Source of the DNA: Vitis vinifera
Lineage: Eukaryota; Streptophyta; Magnoliopsida; Vitales; Vitaceae
Reading direction: 5' to 3'
Assembly (NCBI RefSeq): GCF_030704535.1
Contig: NC_081812.1
Location: 20,683,501-20,747,500, forward strand
Length of the DNA: 64,000 nucleotides
A model generated the notes under the pieces. It was not told the origin of the DNA and did no database searches. It worked only from the letters and a program-made list of their open reading frames with translations. Numbering within the stretch: position 1 is the stretch's first letter; the number at the start of each line of letters is the position of its first letter. Of the stretch, positions 1 to 12,370 are shown piece after piece. A program made the position numbers and the translations under genes.

Positions 1-948
1 CTAAGGTCCAGTCTCCTACTTTCAAGAGCTGTTAAAGTCTATTCAATTCCAAAAAGTTATTGAAGTAATAGTCAAGCATTATACTTGCAATAATTTCAAT
101 AGTCAAGCATTATACTTGTAATAATCAATGCTAGCTGTATTCAGGGCCTCCATATTTTTATCTCTCTCCCCAAGCTTTTGGAGCCTTAATCCTCCATCAG
201 TCCATCACTTTGCTGTTTTTGTATTCATCCTTATACATGTCCCACAATCATGATTGGTTATCTGGTTTTCTGTTCACCTAGTAGGCTATTTATGAAATTT
301 TCCTTTGTGATTTTAATTTGGTACTTTGGAAAAGAAGGGAAAAAAAGGATAAACTTTAATACCCTATATTTTCCACTCATTCATCTCAATATCCTCGTCT
401 TGGCTACTCTGTGAAATTCCTTGGTTTTACACAATACTTCTGAATAATTTGTCTTCATTCTTGTTGCTGCCTTATGAAGTTTTTGTTAGTTGGAAGTAAT
501 CCAGCCACTGTATTGCCTCAGTGTTTTTCTTGCCAAAAAAATCTCCCCAGTCACTACTTGAAGGATAATTGGATCGACAAAGTAGCTAACCTTTTCTTTT
601 GGGATATTAAAAGGAAAATCTGATGATAAATGGTCTTACTGAAGTTTCATTCTACTCCCAAGTCATGGGTTGCTTTGTGTAAATAACTTTAATACCAGAG
701 TCATCCCCAAGAAAAGGAATAGGTGAAAAGCATGATTGCTCACCCATGTTGATCATTACTATTTGTTTTGGATGAATTATCTTGCAACCAGGTCGTCTTC
801 TGCTATTGATGTTCTTCTTGGCTCCTCTCTGTGGGCTTGATGAGCTTTTGATGTTACAAGTTAGAGAATGCAGTGGTGTTTTTTGTTTTTTATTTTTTAT
901 TTTTCTCCTGCATTCATTGTTAGAAACTTAAGAAATTCTAATTGGCAG

Positions 949-2228
949 CTTCTCTAGCAAGTAGCAGCAGCCCATTGCAAAAGAGGGAGAAACTTTATCT
1001 TCTGGCAGTTGGATATTACAGAAGTGGCGAATATGGTAAAAGCAGGCAGCTTGTGGTAAGTCCATTAGTTAAAGTTGGATATTACAGAAGTGGCGAATTT
1101 GGTCTCTGTTTCCAGCATGAGATTCTTTTTGCACATCCACTAATTCATATTAATTTGTCCATTAGTTAAAGTTGGTCGTCAAAGCTTCTAAAATAAGGCT
1201 CTCCCTTGTGGTAAATCCACTTAATAAATAGAATCTTTCCTATTTTTAAACCATTCTTTTTTAATGTGTAAAATTGCTTGTCATCAAATTTTAAGGTGGA
1301 AGCAAATTACTTGTCCTGTTTTCCCGTCACTTGCCAATGTTGATAACACCTTTCTTTCCTTCCTTTCATGCGCATCCGTTGATTTACCTTATCTATTTGT
1401 CAATGTCAGTCTCAAATGTTTAAAAAACAGGCTTTTGCCTTGTTAGTTTTCCTAATACCTGGAGCTTTTTCTATTGATAAACGAGTTGTATCATGTTGTG
1501 CAAGGGGTAAACTTGTTTATTGTCAAATTTTCTAAGGGTGGAAGCAAATTATGAGTTGTTCTGTTTCCCTGTTACTTCTTGTTGTAACAACTTAATGGTG
1601 GATTCATCCCTTGTAAGGCTGTGGAACTGTATGTGACTACCAAACTCATTCATCATCTAAATTTTCTTGGACATGAATTCCCATCACAAAGCCTATCTCA
1701 CTGCTCTCCCTAGGTTCTGTTCTGGCTGGTTGAGTTTGTATCTCTATGCTGACAAGGGTCCTAGATTTGCTGAAATGGATTAACCAAAGTCCCAATGATA
1801 TGCAGCATATCACCTTGGATACAGCAGATGTGCATTTAAGACTATATGACCTTGACGCTTAAATCATTATTTAGTTACCACATTTTTTCTGAACAACTTA
1901 ATAAGTCATGTTGGGTCTTCTTGCCTTCTGTTTTTTTTCCCCCACTCTTTTTCGAATCATATATCAGATGTTATTGGTTTTGTAGATTGCGCCTGATTTT
2001 AGGCAGGTTCTGACCCTTAAGAAGACAGTTGAAGATCGGATTGCTAAAGGTAATAGCCAGTAACTAAGAGTTTTTCTCCCCTATTTCGAACTAATGAGCT
2101 CCAATGCTGACATATGTTGGAATGCAGATGGTGTTACTGGAAAAGGCATTACGGCTAGTGCTGTTGTAGGACTCATTGCTGGTGGCATTGCTGGTGGTAT
2201 TGCTGCAGCATTGGCCAGGAAGAAGTGA
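949..2228 (+). CDS. FIS1: Mitochondrial fission 1 protein, 3' part of the gene
   Basis: Tail-anchored adaptor of the mitochondrial and peroxisomal outer membrane that helps recruit the dynamin fission machinery. Three exons are visible: 949-1055, 1986-2049 and 2128-2228 (stop TGA). All have AG/GT borders and phases that join cleanly. The first begins with two bases of a split Ala codon and encodes the TPR-like stretch REKLYLLAVGYYRSGEYGKS. The second encodes the end of the second TPR-like helix pair, with VLTLKKTVEDRIAK. The third encodes a glycine/alanine-rich transmembrane tail ending ARKK. The 5' exons (about the first 90 residues) lie before the window; I found none in 1-948. Odd point: family members have about five more residues (a D/E-Q/R-C-L/I-E type segment) between RQLV and the next exon, and they are absent here. 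The intron right after contains a second copy of part of this exon. It may be a functional variant or a decaying copy. Confidence 0.85.
1007..1175 (+). repeat. Local duplication of part of a FIS1 exon into its intron
   Basis: Positions 1007-1037 (inside the exon) and 1073-1103 (inside the next intron) are identical over 31 bp except for one base. A separate 19-bp string is repeated exactly at 1060-1078 and 1157-1175, flanking the second copy. The pattern is that of a local slippage or template-switch event at the exon's donor site. Confidence 0.85.
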
Positions 2229-3030
2229 CCACCACAACATAATGTGAATAATAACAAACATCACTCAGTATATTTCCTTCTTTGCTTAAAAATTAGATTG
2301 AGAAGTCATTCCTGTGGATTGATTAGCCACTGACATTTCTCCCCACGTATTTTGGCATTACAACAAGCCAACCTTGGGATTATTAGAGTGCCACCCTACA
2401 ATGTCCAATATGATGCCTCATTCCTTGAACAAGTAGGTTTGTTAAAATCATAATCTAAGACCTACAAAATGCTTTATTAGTTTTTATTTTTTCATAGAAA
2501 AAATATTCACCCTAGAATGGCTCCAGAGGATGTTGCTGACGGTGAATGGGGAAATTGAATCATTGGACTATGGAGTAATAAATGAAAGGCATTACATATT
2601 CTTTTCAATACCAAAAGGGTCATTGCAGAAGACAAGACCCTTCTGGACCACCATTCTCCAAACATCTCTTCTCCAGTTATTCCTTCCTGCAACCAGTCTA
2701 ACCCTCCCAAGGGCCTATAATATAGTGAAATGCTTACCTCAAGTTTTCCTTCAAGATTATTCTTTACCATTTGCACCCACTGGTAGCAGTGGGATAATCC
2801 CTAGTATTTACATGCCCCCAATACTTCTAGACTTCCAGATATTCTTCCCTCTTCCTCTTGTGATTTGGTTTGCACTGGTAAAAATAATATAAATAATAAT
2901 GCAATGACGGGAGAACAACAAAATTAACACTAACACTACCTTGGTTTTACCCAAATCCATCATTCTGCATACATATCAGGAAAAGTACAACATTATACAA
3001 CATCTCTAGGAAAAACTGCACAAAAATACA
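2229..3030. other. Convergent intergenic region between FIS1 and the NRPE5 relic
   Basis: This holds the FIS1 3' UTR and downstream spacer. The open frames at 2507-2892 on both strands overlap each other and show no recognisable domain. I see no gene here. Confidence 0.5.
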
Positions 3031-4680
3031 TCACCAGACACACCTGTAGGTAACATGTGACCCAGTAATTTCGCCATTATAAATAACTTTCACAACTTGT
3101 CCCTTCTCAAGTCCATAATAGCGTGCAATTGCATCTTGCTGTAACATCCTAGGAAGCTGGAGAAAACGGAAAAGAAAATAAATAATAACTAACATAGTGC
3201 AATTAAGCTGGAATAAGAAGAATTTGATAAATAAAATGTAGCAGCATAAAATATATTACACCTATTCATCTCATTTATGCTCCTTTCTGACTAGCCATAT
3301 GGAGCTCAAAACAGAACAAAAAAAAAAAAAAGGAAGAAAGATAACAATCATGGCATCTCATGTCGAATACAATTCCACATTGTTGTATGTTATATGATTG
3401 GCACTAGAAAAATGTAACGTGGTTAGACATCACTAAACAAGTGATCATCAACTTGCAGGATTTAGTTCATTTCATTTTAATAGGTTCTTTAGTTCTTTTT
3501 GTATATCAAATCCTTTAAACCTTATGATACAACATATTTCTTAGACATCCACCAACCAATTTTGCTACAGGTGGCTTGCACCATTCAAATCCAGTCACAT
3601 CAAAGATGCATTTCCACGAGTTATTCACTAGTCTAATAATGCAAAATATTGGTAATATTAGACTCTAGGTCAAGTTGAAGACTATCCATATTAATAAAAA
3701 AAAATTTGCCTCAGTTGGTCTTGATACTCCTCTAACAACACAAAAGCTATCTGAGTTGTATGTTTTTCTTCAAAGCTAAAACTACTGATGCATCTGGAGT
3801 AAAACTCTGCCTCTTATAATACTCAAAGGATATATAAGTTTCTTGCCCCGTTGGCCTTGACCAGTTACATAGTCCAATAATGCATGTTACTTGATCCTTT
3901 TAGTAAGAGTGATGTTCTTGCTCGGATGGTAGAATTTATATGGATATTCTTGGAGTAAAAGGTTTGAATCTCTTAAACTATAAAAATTTTGAAATAATGC
4001 CAATATGTCATCTCAGTGATGGATTGACAGCGCTGGATATAATGCAGGACAAGACATATCAATAATAGCATCTTTCAGAATTCTTCTATGTTGCTAACCG
4101 ATGAATGACTATCAGAGGGCAAACCTACAAACCAAGCATTTTGCAAGTCAATAAGAAAGAAGAGGAGGGCATGCATTGCAAACTTCACAAGAGAACATCC
4201 AAACTCACTTGGAACATCTCAACTTGAAATGAAAAGAGATCCACGGCTTTGAGAGCTTGGCTTGTGATATGATTTTGCAATACCAGAATCAACTTACTTA
4301 AGCTGTCCTTGTTAACAATCTGAGTAGCAATGCTTCTTATTGCATTTACTTTCACTACATCAGGACCGCAGAAAATAACTAGAATATGCAATTAAAATAA
4401 TGAATAACTCATTAACTACATTTAGTAATCGATTGTCCTAAAAGTTTAACCTGTTAAAAAATGAATCCACAGTTCATTTCAACACTCAGATGATGATACA
4501 AAGAGATGAAAAACAGATTAAAACTGAAGATAAATATCAATGTCTAAGGCAGGAATAGAGTAGCCTCTGTCCCTCAACATCTCCAGCAGAGTTCTACGAG
4601 CCAGGTAGTATCTGTGACTCTCGATGCTACCTTCATCCACGAAGCTGCTCAGAGTGAGTGAGTGAATAACCGACTGAGTC
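3031..4680 (-). pseudogene. RPB5-like subunit of RNA polymerase V (NRPE5 type), probable pseudogene
   Basis: Intact NRPE5 proteins are the fifth subunit of plant RNA polymerase V, which acts in RNA-directed DNA methylation. On the minus strand, 4560-4680 encodes the N-terminal ESHRYYLARR...LRDRGY motif. Exon 4209-4378 encodes the central part with PDVVKVNAIRSIATQ, LVLQNHITSQALKAVDLFSF and QVEMFQ. Exon 3031-3156 encodes the C-terminus: [22 protein letters not shown] and [10 protein letters not shown], then stop. The ending ...RCVW and the VNAIRS motif fit NRPE5 better than the general RPB5 subunit. Lesions: the first segment runs into an in-frame TAA just after DIDIYLQF. No in-frame ATG precedes it; a TGA lies upstream instead. 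The conserved exon that should link EMFQ to LPR (ITDLLVN... through the KH..L..EE stretch) was not found in 3157-4208. It converges on FIS1. Confidence 0.72.
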
Positions 4681-4689
4681 ACTCAGCGA

Positions 4690-7600
4690 GTGATGGTGTC
4701 TGACCAGAAAAGGAAAGGAAAGTCCCACCTGATGATCACGAGGGCCCTGAGACAGGATAGTAACTGTGTTGAGGAGTTGAGGGAATGGTGTCGTCGGATA
4801 TATGAGAAAGCTGCTCCAGGGTTGGGAGTTTATGTAAAAAGTTACTTTGCTGGGGTTAGAAACACAACTGCCATCTTATGAGTTATGATCCAGTGGACAA
4901 AAATAGTTCTCTAAATCTATTTGTCTTTCAGTCACGCACCTGAGCTGCCACGTCATTCTAACTTTTTTTTTTTTAGAGAAAAAAAAAAACAGAAATATTT
5001 AATTGGTTAACTTCTTAAACTCCTTTCAGTCGCAGCTTATCATTCTGTAGTTTCCAAAAACTACTTAAAACGGTGATGATGACTGATGAGTAATAAAAAC
5101 AGTCATTTGAGGACTCAAAATCCACTAATCAAAACTCAATTTGTAACGGGGAGAATTGGGCTTTACACCCATTTGATAATTAATAAAAAGTCCTTAAAAC
5201 ACTTGCAATGATATAAGATAGATAAAAATACCCTTTTAACTTACACCCATCATTTTTGTTTTTATACCACCACTCTTTATACTCATTTTCATAAAAAAAA
5301 TTTATTATTTAATTTTTATTATTATTATTTTTTTTAAACTCTTTTAAAAATAATTAAAAACTCAGCATTATTTTCTAAAGAAAAATTATATTGATGATTC
5401 AAAAACTATTTTAGAAAATACTTTTGAAAAAAAAATTAATTTAAATGGATAAAAATTATCTTTTACATTTCAGAAGTAAATAATTTAATGATTAAAACAC
5501 TATTTAAAATAAATATATTTACTATTTTTTTCTTTTATACTAAAAAATTTTAAAGTTCATTTTTTTACTATTATAAAATAAAAAAATTAATTTTTTTTAA
5601 TCTTCTTCCTTTTTTATTTTAATAATTTTTTGAATATAAACTTTTGGTAATAAGTTATATGAAATATTACAAATTTGTTTATTAAGGAATTTTTTTAATA
5701 ATTTGACTTAATTGAAAATTTATTGAAATTAAAAAAAAGAAAAAAAAGAAAGAGGATGGATGAAAAGTTTTTATTTTAAATATCCAATTAAAATGTTTTC
5801 GTATTTAGAAATTGATTATATTTATACATAGTATAATAGAGATTGAATTTTTCTTATATAGAAAGGTTGAATGATATATTTACCCATTTTAAATGAAAAC
5901 AGTAGTTAAAAATTGTATAGATTATGTTTGAGTTTGGTTTTAAAATATTTTTTTTGTTTTTACTTCTTTTATTTTTAAAAATAATTTTTATTTTCTATAT
6001 TGTCTCTTTTTTAAAATATGTTTAATTAAAAAAAGAAAATTATTTTTAAAAATGAAAATTGAATACATTATTTAATACTATTTTTTTGTATGAAAATAAT
6101 AAAAAGAATTAAATTTTATTTATTGATTATTCTTTTTTATTTTTTCTATTAGTTATTTTAATAATAAAATAAAAAATATAATATGTTCACAATTAAATAA
6201 ATGAATTAGTCAATTATATATTTTTTCACAAAAATATAATATGTTTACATAAAAAATTGGATTTAAGTTTTCCGCTCTTTTTCTTAATCAAATTACTGAA
6301 ATCATATTTAATCTGTATCATATTACGAATGTATTCACTAATTGTAAAAGGAAAATGCATTAAATGTACAAGGGGTGTAAAAGATTATCATTTGTAAAAG
6401 ATTTTAATTGATTCTAAACCACTCATTTGTCTTCCTTGTCACCCATGAATTGCATGCCCGTATCATGTACTTTATTTAACTCTCGCATAAAAATTCCGAT
6501 ACTTTCCCAGTAATGATGTTTGAGGAAAAAAATTTAACCCTAATTCATCCACCATTTTCTCATCTAAATCATTAGAAATATGGTTAATACACATACGTGA
6601 ACACATTACTTATGAGGGATATATTGCATCATTGTACAATGGTATTACACTAATTGTACAAGGAAAATGTACTAAGTGTACAAGGCTACCATTTGTGAAA
6701 TATTTTAATCAATTATGAATCACTTCTTCATTTTCCTTGTCACCCACGGATTACATACTCATGTTATGCACTTTATTTAACTCCCACATGGAAATTTTGA
6801 TACTTTCCCTAGTAATAATGTTTGGGGAAAAAAATTAGTCCTAATTCATCCACCATTTTCTCAACCAAACCATTAGAAATATGGTTAACATATCTTCGTG
6901 GACACATAACTTAAGATAGGTATATTGTATCATTGTACAATGGTGTTACATTAACTGTACAAGAGAAATATACTAAGTGTACAAGAGTGTACAAGAGTGT
7001 ACAAGGTTGCCATTTGTGAAAGATTTTAATTGATTTTGAATCACTTATTTATTTTTCTTGTCACCCAGGAATTGTATATGAAATTTGCACTACTGTACAA
7101 GGGTGTTATACTCACTATACCAAGCAAATGTACTAACTGTATAAGACAAAAATACTAACTGTACAAAGGGAGTACGAGGCTACCTTCTATGCGAGATTTC
7201 AATTAATTCTGAACCATTTTTTTTCTTGTCACCTAAGGATTAGACACTTTTCCCCAACACATTCCTTCACCTAAAAATTGTTACAATTTGAATTTTTAAA
7301 TTTCATCATTCAAAATTTGTAATTGCATATTTCATTTAAGTAGTTTTAACAATTTTTTTTAGTACATTTACATCTCATATAAAGGAAAATTAACCACAAT
7401 ATTTAGGTACTACCTTTTTTGTGAAATCATGTATGAGGAAAAAAAAAAAAAGGAGAAAATTATGATACATTTGCTTGACTTGATGACATTGTGTTTTAAT
7501 AATTTAAATCATGTCAAGTTCACATCTATTCCATATTTAAAAGGGTATTTTAATATTTTTCAAATTATTAAATTATAATACATTATTCAATTAAAAATTA

Positions 7601-8385
7601 ATTATCACCATTAGTTAAAAGATGACCATGTTACAAAAGAATATATTAAGACAATATCTATGTATTATCCATAAAATAGAGAAAATATTCAAATAATTTT
7701 CTATAACCTTAAAGACATTTATATAAAAAAATAACTTATATATTAGATAAAAAAAATAATATTATTTTTTAAGGTGTTTAAAAAATATTTATTATATATT
7801 TTGTAAGTTTGAAAAAAAATATTTTATGAGGTTTTAAAAAAATATTTACTTAAAAAATGTAGTAATAGTCATTTTTAGCCATTGATTTTCAATATTTTTT
7901 TGAGAAAAAAATAATTGGTGGAAATAGTGACACTTCCTTAACTAGGAATTAATTTACATGGTCTCACCGATTAATATGTGAGAGAAATGTAAAATGAATA
8001 AAAAAAAGAGAAAATAAGAGAGAAGTGGGAAGTTCATTATTTTTTTTTCATTTTTCATGGTCAAGGGCATTTCAGGAAATTTTAAAAAGTAATTCAACTT
8101 AATTTTTACTTTTTTATTAGATTTTGGGCTTAAATATAAAAAATATAAGGATTTGGACATTTTCAAGTGTAAAACAAAATTCTCGCGTAAATTAAAACAC
8201 CATCATTACTTGAGGTCATTACATAATTCATTGTAAGCATTGGATGTTTACCAAAATGTTCTAGTGATTGAAGCAAATGCTGAAAATAGAACTATCACAA
8301 TCAATAAGTTCATTTTATTTTGGCACACGTAATAGTACGTGCAATCATAATGGAACAATTCAATTCTCCATGCATGTTCCTTTTC
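4690..8385. other. AT-rich intergenic region
   Basis: Very AT-rich, with long A/T runs (for example 5270-6250 and 7560-7900). The short open frames at 4690-4881 and 7954-8166 have no recognisable content, and the first overlaps the 5' remains of the NRPE5 relic on the other strand. Apart from the tandem repeat at 6330-7250 I see no gene. Confidence 0.6.
6330..7250. repeat. Degenerate tandem repeat, unit about 300 bp, about three copies
   Basis: Units start near 6335, 6651 and 6954. Each begins with variants of CTAATTGTACAAGGAAAATG, followed by 'atttgtgaaagattttaat', then TTCCTTGTCACCCA, and (units 1 and 2) CTAATTCATCCACCATTTTC and AGAAATATGGTTAA. The third unit is shortened and TGTACAAG motifs multiply in it (6955-7180). 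The spacer function is unknown. Confidence 0.8.
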
Positions 8386-9593
8386 TTAATTTGGGTTACC
8401 CACTTTTCCAATCCTCAGATAAATGGGAAAAGTTGCAATCTTATGAGCATTTCCATCTTCATTCCATGCACGCTCGAAATCCTCAATCACATCACTCCTC
8501 AGAAGTTCCACACCCTTCTTTCGCGGCATCTGATACCCTGACGATGACCTTAAGTATGCAAAGTAATCATCCAAATCCAACAATTTCTCTGTTTTGAATT
8601 TGAAAGGTCCTGTGTGGACTTCTCCATCTACCGGCATGAATGGAAAATCGATGCTTCTATATTTGTCATCCAAGATGTTGCGAGCGGGATCCCAATATGG
8701 CTTAGATTCGAGGTAGTATCTGTTGAAAACAGAGTCCACGGACTCATCGACTTCAGGGGCACTGTAGCACCATGCGGCAATCACTCCCTGGGGTTTCTTG
8801 AGTACCCACTTCGCTTGTTGGAAGAAAGCAGAAATGTCAAACCAATGCAAAGCCTGGGCAACGGTCACGACATCTACGCTTGATTGTGTTGCAACATTGT
8901 GATGGAGCTCGGCTTCAGTCATGAGAGGAGTCGTCTGTTGGTATCGAACATTAGGAAGGTCTGGCGCGAGGTGCAGTTGGTTTTGGCTTGTGTCTGTGGC
9001 TACCACGTTCTTGTATATACCAGCTAACTGCAATTCGCTTTAATTAGAACAATGGTGTGTGCTAGGCACACCCAAGTAACAGTTGCGGCCTAATTTTTAT
9101 TCGATCAAAAGCTCATTTCCCTTCAAAGTGTTTTTTATAATAATAAATGAAGAAAATGAGAAACAGTCACAATCATTGATTAGTTTTCCAATCGTATCCT
9201 ATGGGATCCACACTTGTCACTAGCCAATGGCTATTAGCTACTGGCGAGCATCATGACTGGTTCTGCAAGTAAATCTATGGGCGGCAGCCGTCAAAGTCAT
9301 GCCAAGAACACCCAAGATTTTTTTGCAAATTGATCCATAATTTTGAAAAATAACAAAACAAAACCAGTATCCTGGCCAATTAATGTGCTAGGATGGTTAA
9401 AAACCACCACCAAATGTGTATTGGAAGCAATGAGACTCACAGAAAGAGTGGCTTGGCCGTTGCCGGCGCCGGCGTCCCAAGCAAGATCGTGAATGGGAGT
9501 CTTGGAAGCAATGAATTGAAACAGCTCTGGCGGGTAACTCGGCCGAATATCCCGATATTCCTTCGCTTGTGTGTCGTATAATTTTGCAGCCAT
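8386..9593 (-). CDS. SAM-dependent methyltransferase, copy A
   Basis: Class I (Rossmann-fold) methyltransferase of the Methyltransf_11 type. It resembles plant proteins annotated as embryo-abundant or DDB_G0268948-like methyltransferases (At2g41380 and At3g54150 from memory); the methyl acceptor is unknown. Two exons: 9441-9593 (ATG at 9591-9593 read in reverse, 51 codons) and 8386-9027 (213 codons plus TAA), joined by a phase-0 GT-AG intron, giving 264 aa, which is normal for the family. Motif I (SAM binding) is WDAGAGNGQA, near residues 39-48; post-I is VVATDTSQNQL. The later motif is VDVVTVAQALHWFD, followed by WVLKKPQGVIAAWCY. The C-terminal part carries the family signature GPFKFKTE and ends in LRIGKVGNPN. 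No lesions. First of three tandem paralogues in the same orientation. Probably cytosolic: no signal peptide or membrane segment is seen. Confidence 0.88.
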
Positions 9594-9669
9594 TTCTTTC
9601 CGTTCTTTCCAATTTTAATCTCTTCTTTGTTTGAATTTTGAACACGCTCAACCTCCGACGATCCCCTCC

Positions 9670-9677
9670 TATTTATC
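9670..9677 (-). promoter_or_regulatory. Possible TATA box for methyltransferase A
   Basis: On the minus strand this reads GATAAATA, about 80 bp upstream of the ATG. A similar element sits at almost the same distance in copy C, which supports it, but it is only a weak match. Confidence 0.35.
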
Positions 9678-9699
9678 GTTTTAGTAGCTTGCCTCACAC

Positions 9700-11294
9700 G
9701 CAAGGGAACCAGCCACGTCATTGGCAACCAGATGGCACATTTCCAAATGAAGAATTTTTACGGTAGGCGGCGTGTTGGAAATCATGGATAGAAGTTAGGC
9801 AGAATTTGTTTTTTTAGGGATGGATACAAAAATTAAGATTGGATAAGTAAAAATTGTATAATTGATGGAAATGATATAAAATATGAAGGGATCAATATAT
9901 TTTTTAAAATTATTTTGAGTATTTTCTATCATAAAATTTGACAAATATTTTGATCTTAATTTTTTTTTTATAATTATTATGAAAATTTATTATTTTTTAA
10001 AAAATGATTTAAATTTTTTTTTTTAAAAAATATCATTTAAAAAAATAATTATAACATATTTTTAGTTATTTTTTATATACATAATTTTAAATATATATAT
10101 TTTCTAAGATGTTTGATTTTTAAATAATAATAATTATTTTTATTTTTATTTTTTTAGAAAATGGTGTATTTTTTTCAAATCATTAAATTAAATTAAATTT
10201 TATTGAGGTTTATAAAAGATATAAAATTTAAATTAATGTTTTTCTACTCTTTTTTTTTATAATCAATAAAAGTTATTTTTAGAAAGATAAAAAATTCATA
10301 TTATTCTTTTCAATTTTCATATTTTCTTTAGATCTTAAACTTAAATAGTGAATTTATATGGATCAAATCTTAATTTTTGGACTAGATCCAAAACACAATT
10401 GTGAAATAATGGACTTTTGGAACAGACGCTCAAGGATAGGCTATTTAGTTTAAGCCCTTGAGTTCTGTTCCCCGTCCATGTTAGATTGAAAACATGGATC
10501 CTAACTATTATAACTTATACAGTTGAATCGCGTGGTGGATATTGTACCATTTTTTTGGATTGTGCTTGTCTTCAATATGACGTGTCTGCTACTTTATATG
10601 TCCTTATATTTATTTAATTAATAAACTTTTTAATTAAAATTAAAAGTAAAAAAATGTTATTAAATATTTATAGAAATAAAATAATAGACGGATATTTTTT
10701 ATTTTGCTATTTGCTTCTAAAAGTGGGCTGACGGGTAAGTGTAAGTTGGATTCAAAATAAAAAAATCCAAATTTTGAATAATTATATAAATTCAGCTCTT
10801 TTCAAATCTTATATGAAAAAGATAAAAAAAAAAAATTGAATTCGATTGCAATATTTATTCCTCCTCAATATTTGGATTTCCTATTGGTTTACTTATTTAA
10901 AGTCTTTGGTAGTTGTTTGGACACATTACAAACACCAATCAACCTTCCTACCATAAATCTGTGATGCACCTTTACATGCGAATTAAATATTCAATGTCCC
11001 AACAAAAAAGTCACCAAAATTATGATTATCTTTGAAACCCTTTTGGAAATAATTATTAAAAAAACAAATTTTCAAATCAATTCTCAAATACTTTTGAATT
11101 AAAATTTTATTTGAAAACTCAAATGGAAATCTTTCTTCCCTGAATCCAAGTCCAATCCAAAACAACATTTAATGTAGCAATTATAAAGTCTTGGACCAGT
11201 GAGTCATCCTACAAGCGGCAATTTCATTTTATTTAACATATGGAGCAGCTACTTCAGTCAAAATGGAGCGATTCAACTCACCTTACATGGTGTT
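9700..11294. other. Spacer between methyltransferase genes A and B
   Basis: AT-rich, with A/T-only tracts around 9950-10330 and no recognisable coding content. The part just before 11295 is the 3' side of copy B. The 61-residue open frame at 10983-11168 has no recognisable motif. Confidence 0.55.
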
Positions 11295-12370
11295 TTATTT
11301 AACCAGGTAGCCATTTTCTAGCCTGGGAGCCTGGGAGCCTGGGATCCCTACTTTCCCAATCCTCAGATAAATAGGAAAAACTCCAATCTTCTGACCACCT
11401 CCATCTTCATTCCATGCGCGCTCAAAATCCTCAATCACATTGCTTGTCAAAAGCTCAACGCCATTTTTTTGTGCCGTCTGATACCCGGACCATGTTCTTA
11501 AGTATGCAAAATAGCTATCCAGATCCATCTGTCTCTCAGTTTTAAATTTGAAAGGTCCAGTGTGATCTTCTCCCTCCACTGGCATGAACGGGAACTCAAT
11601 GCTTCTGTACCTGTCGTCCAAGTGGTAGCGGGCTGGATCCCAATAAGGCTTGGCATCAATGTAAAATCGCGCAAAGACAGAGTCCACAGATTGATTGAAT
11701 TCAGCGGGGGTGTAGCACCAGGCTGCAATCACCCCATGGGGTTTTTTGAGGACCCACTTCGCTTGTTGGTAGAATTTAGGGAGGTCAAACCAATGCACAG
11801 CTTGAGCAATGGTAATTAAGTCCACGCTTGATTGTGGTGCGACGTCGTGTTCGATGTCGGCTATGGTCGAGACTGGAGAAGTCTGTTGGTATCGAACATT
11901 GGGGAGCTTGGGTGCAAGATCCAGTTGTTTTTGGCTTATGTCAGTGGCTACCACATTTTTGTACATACCAGCTAACTGCAGTTCAATCAGAACAATGGAT
12001 AAATGTTTCCCAATTTGACCCGTGGAAAATCCTGGTAAACATTTTGTATGAAATAACTAAAATTTTATTGCTACCACTCTTACCATGATGTTAAGCTTTA
12101 AAAATGTAAAGGAAATTTGATTTTCCTCTTGATCAGATCCACAATTTTGGGCAAAAAATCTCCGAAAAAACCCTAGTTACAAATCAATTAACTACCACGG
12201 AATAAATACAGATAACTCACAGAACGGGCGGCCTGGCCGTTTCCGGCGCCGACATCCCAAGCAAGGTCGCGAACGGGAGTCTTGGAAGCAATGAATTGGA
12301 AGAGTTCCGGTGGGTAGTTTGGCCGAATCTCCGAGTACCTATTCGCCAACTTGTCGTAAAAATCCCCCAT
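11295..12370 (-). CDS. SAM-dependent methyltransferase, copy B
   Basis: Paralogue of copy A. Exons 12221-12370 (50 codons from ATG) and 11295-11975 (226 codons plus TAA) give 276 aa; the intron has the same position and phase as in A and C. Motif I is WDVGAGNGQA (residues 38-47), post-I is VVATDISQKQL, and VDLITIAQAVHWFD and GVIAAWCY follow. The frame reads through the usual LRIGKVG end and adds a short tail containing SQAPRLENGYLVK. That tail overlaps a stretch where 'cctgggag' is repeated (about 11322-11344), so the C-terminal extension may come from slippage. No stops or frameshifts. The substrate is unknown. Confidence 0.88.

Noticed and set aside
2507-2892. Overlapping open frames on both strands after FIS1
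   Set aside because: No recognisable domain and no splice or promoter context; probably chance.
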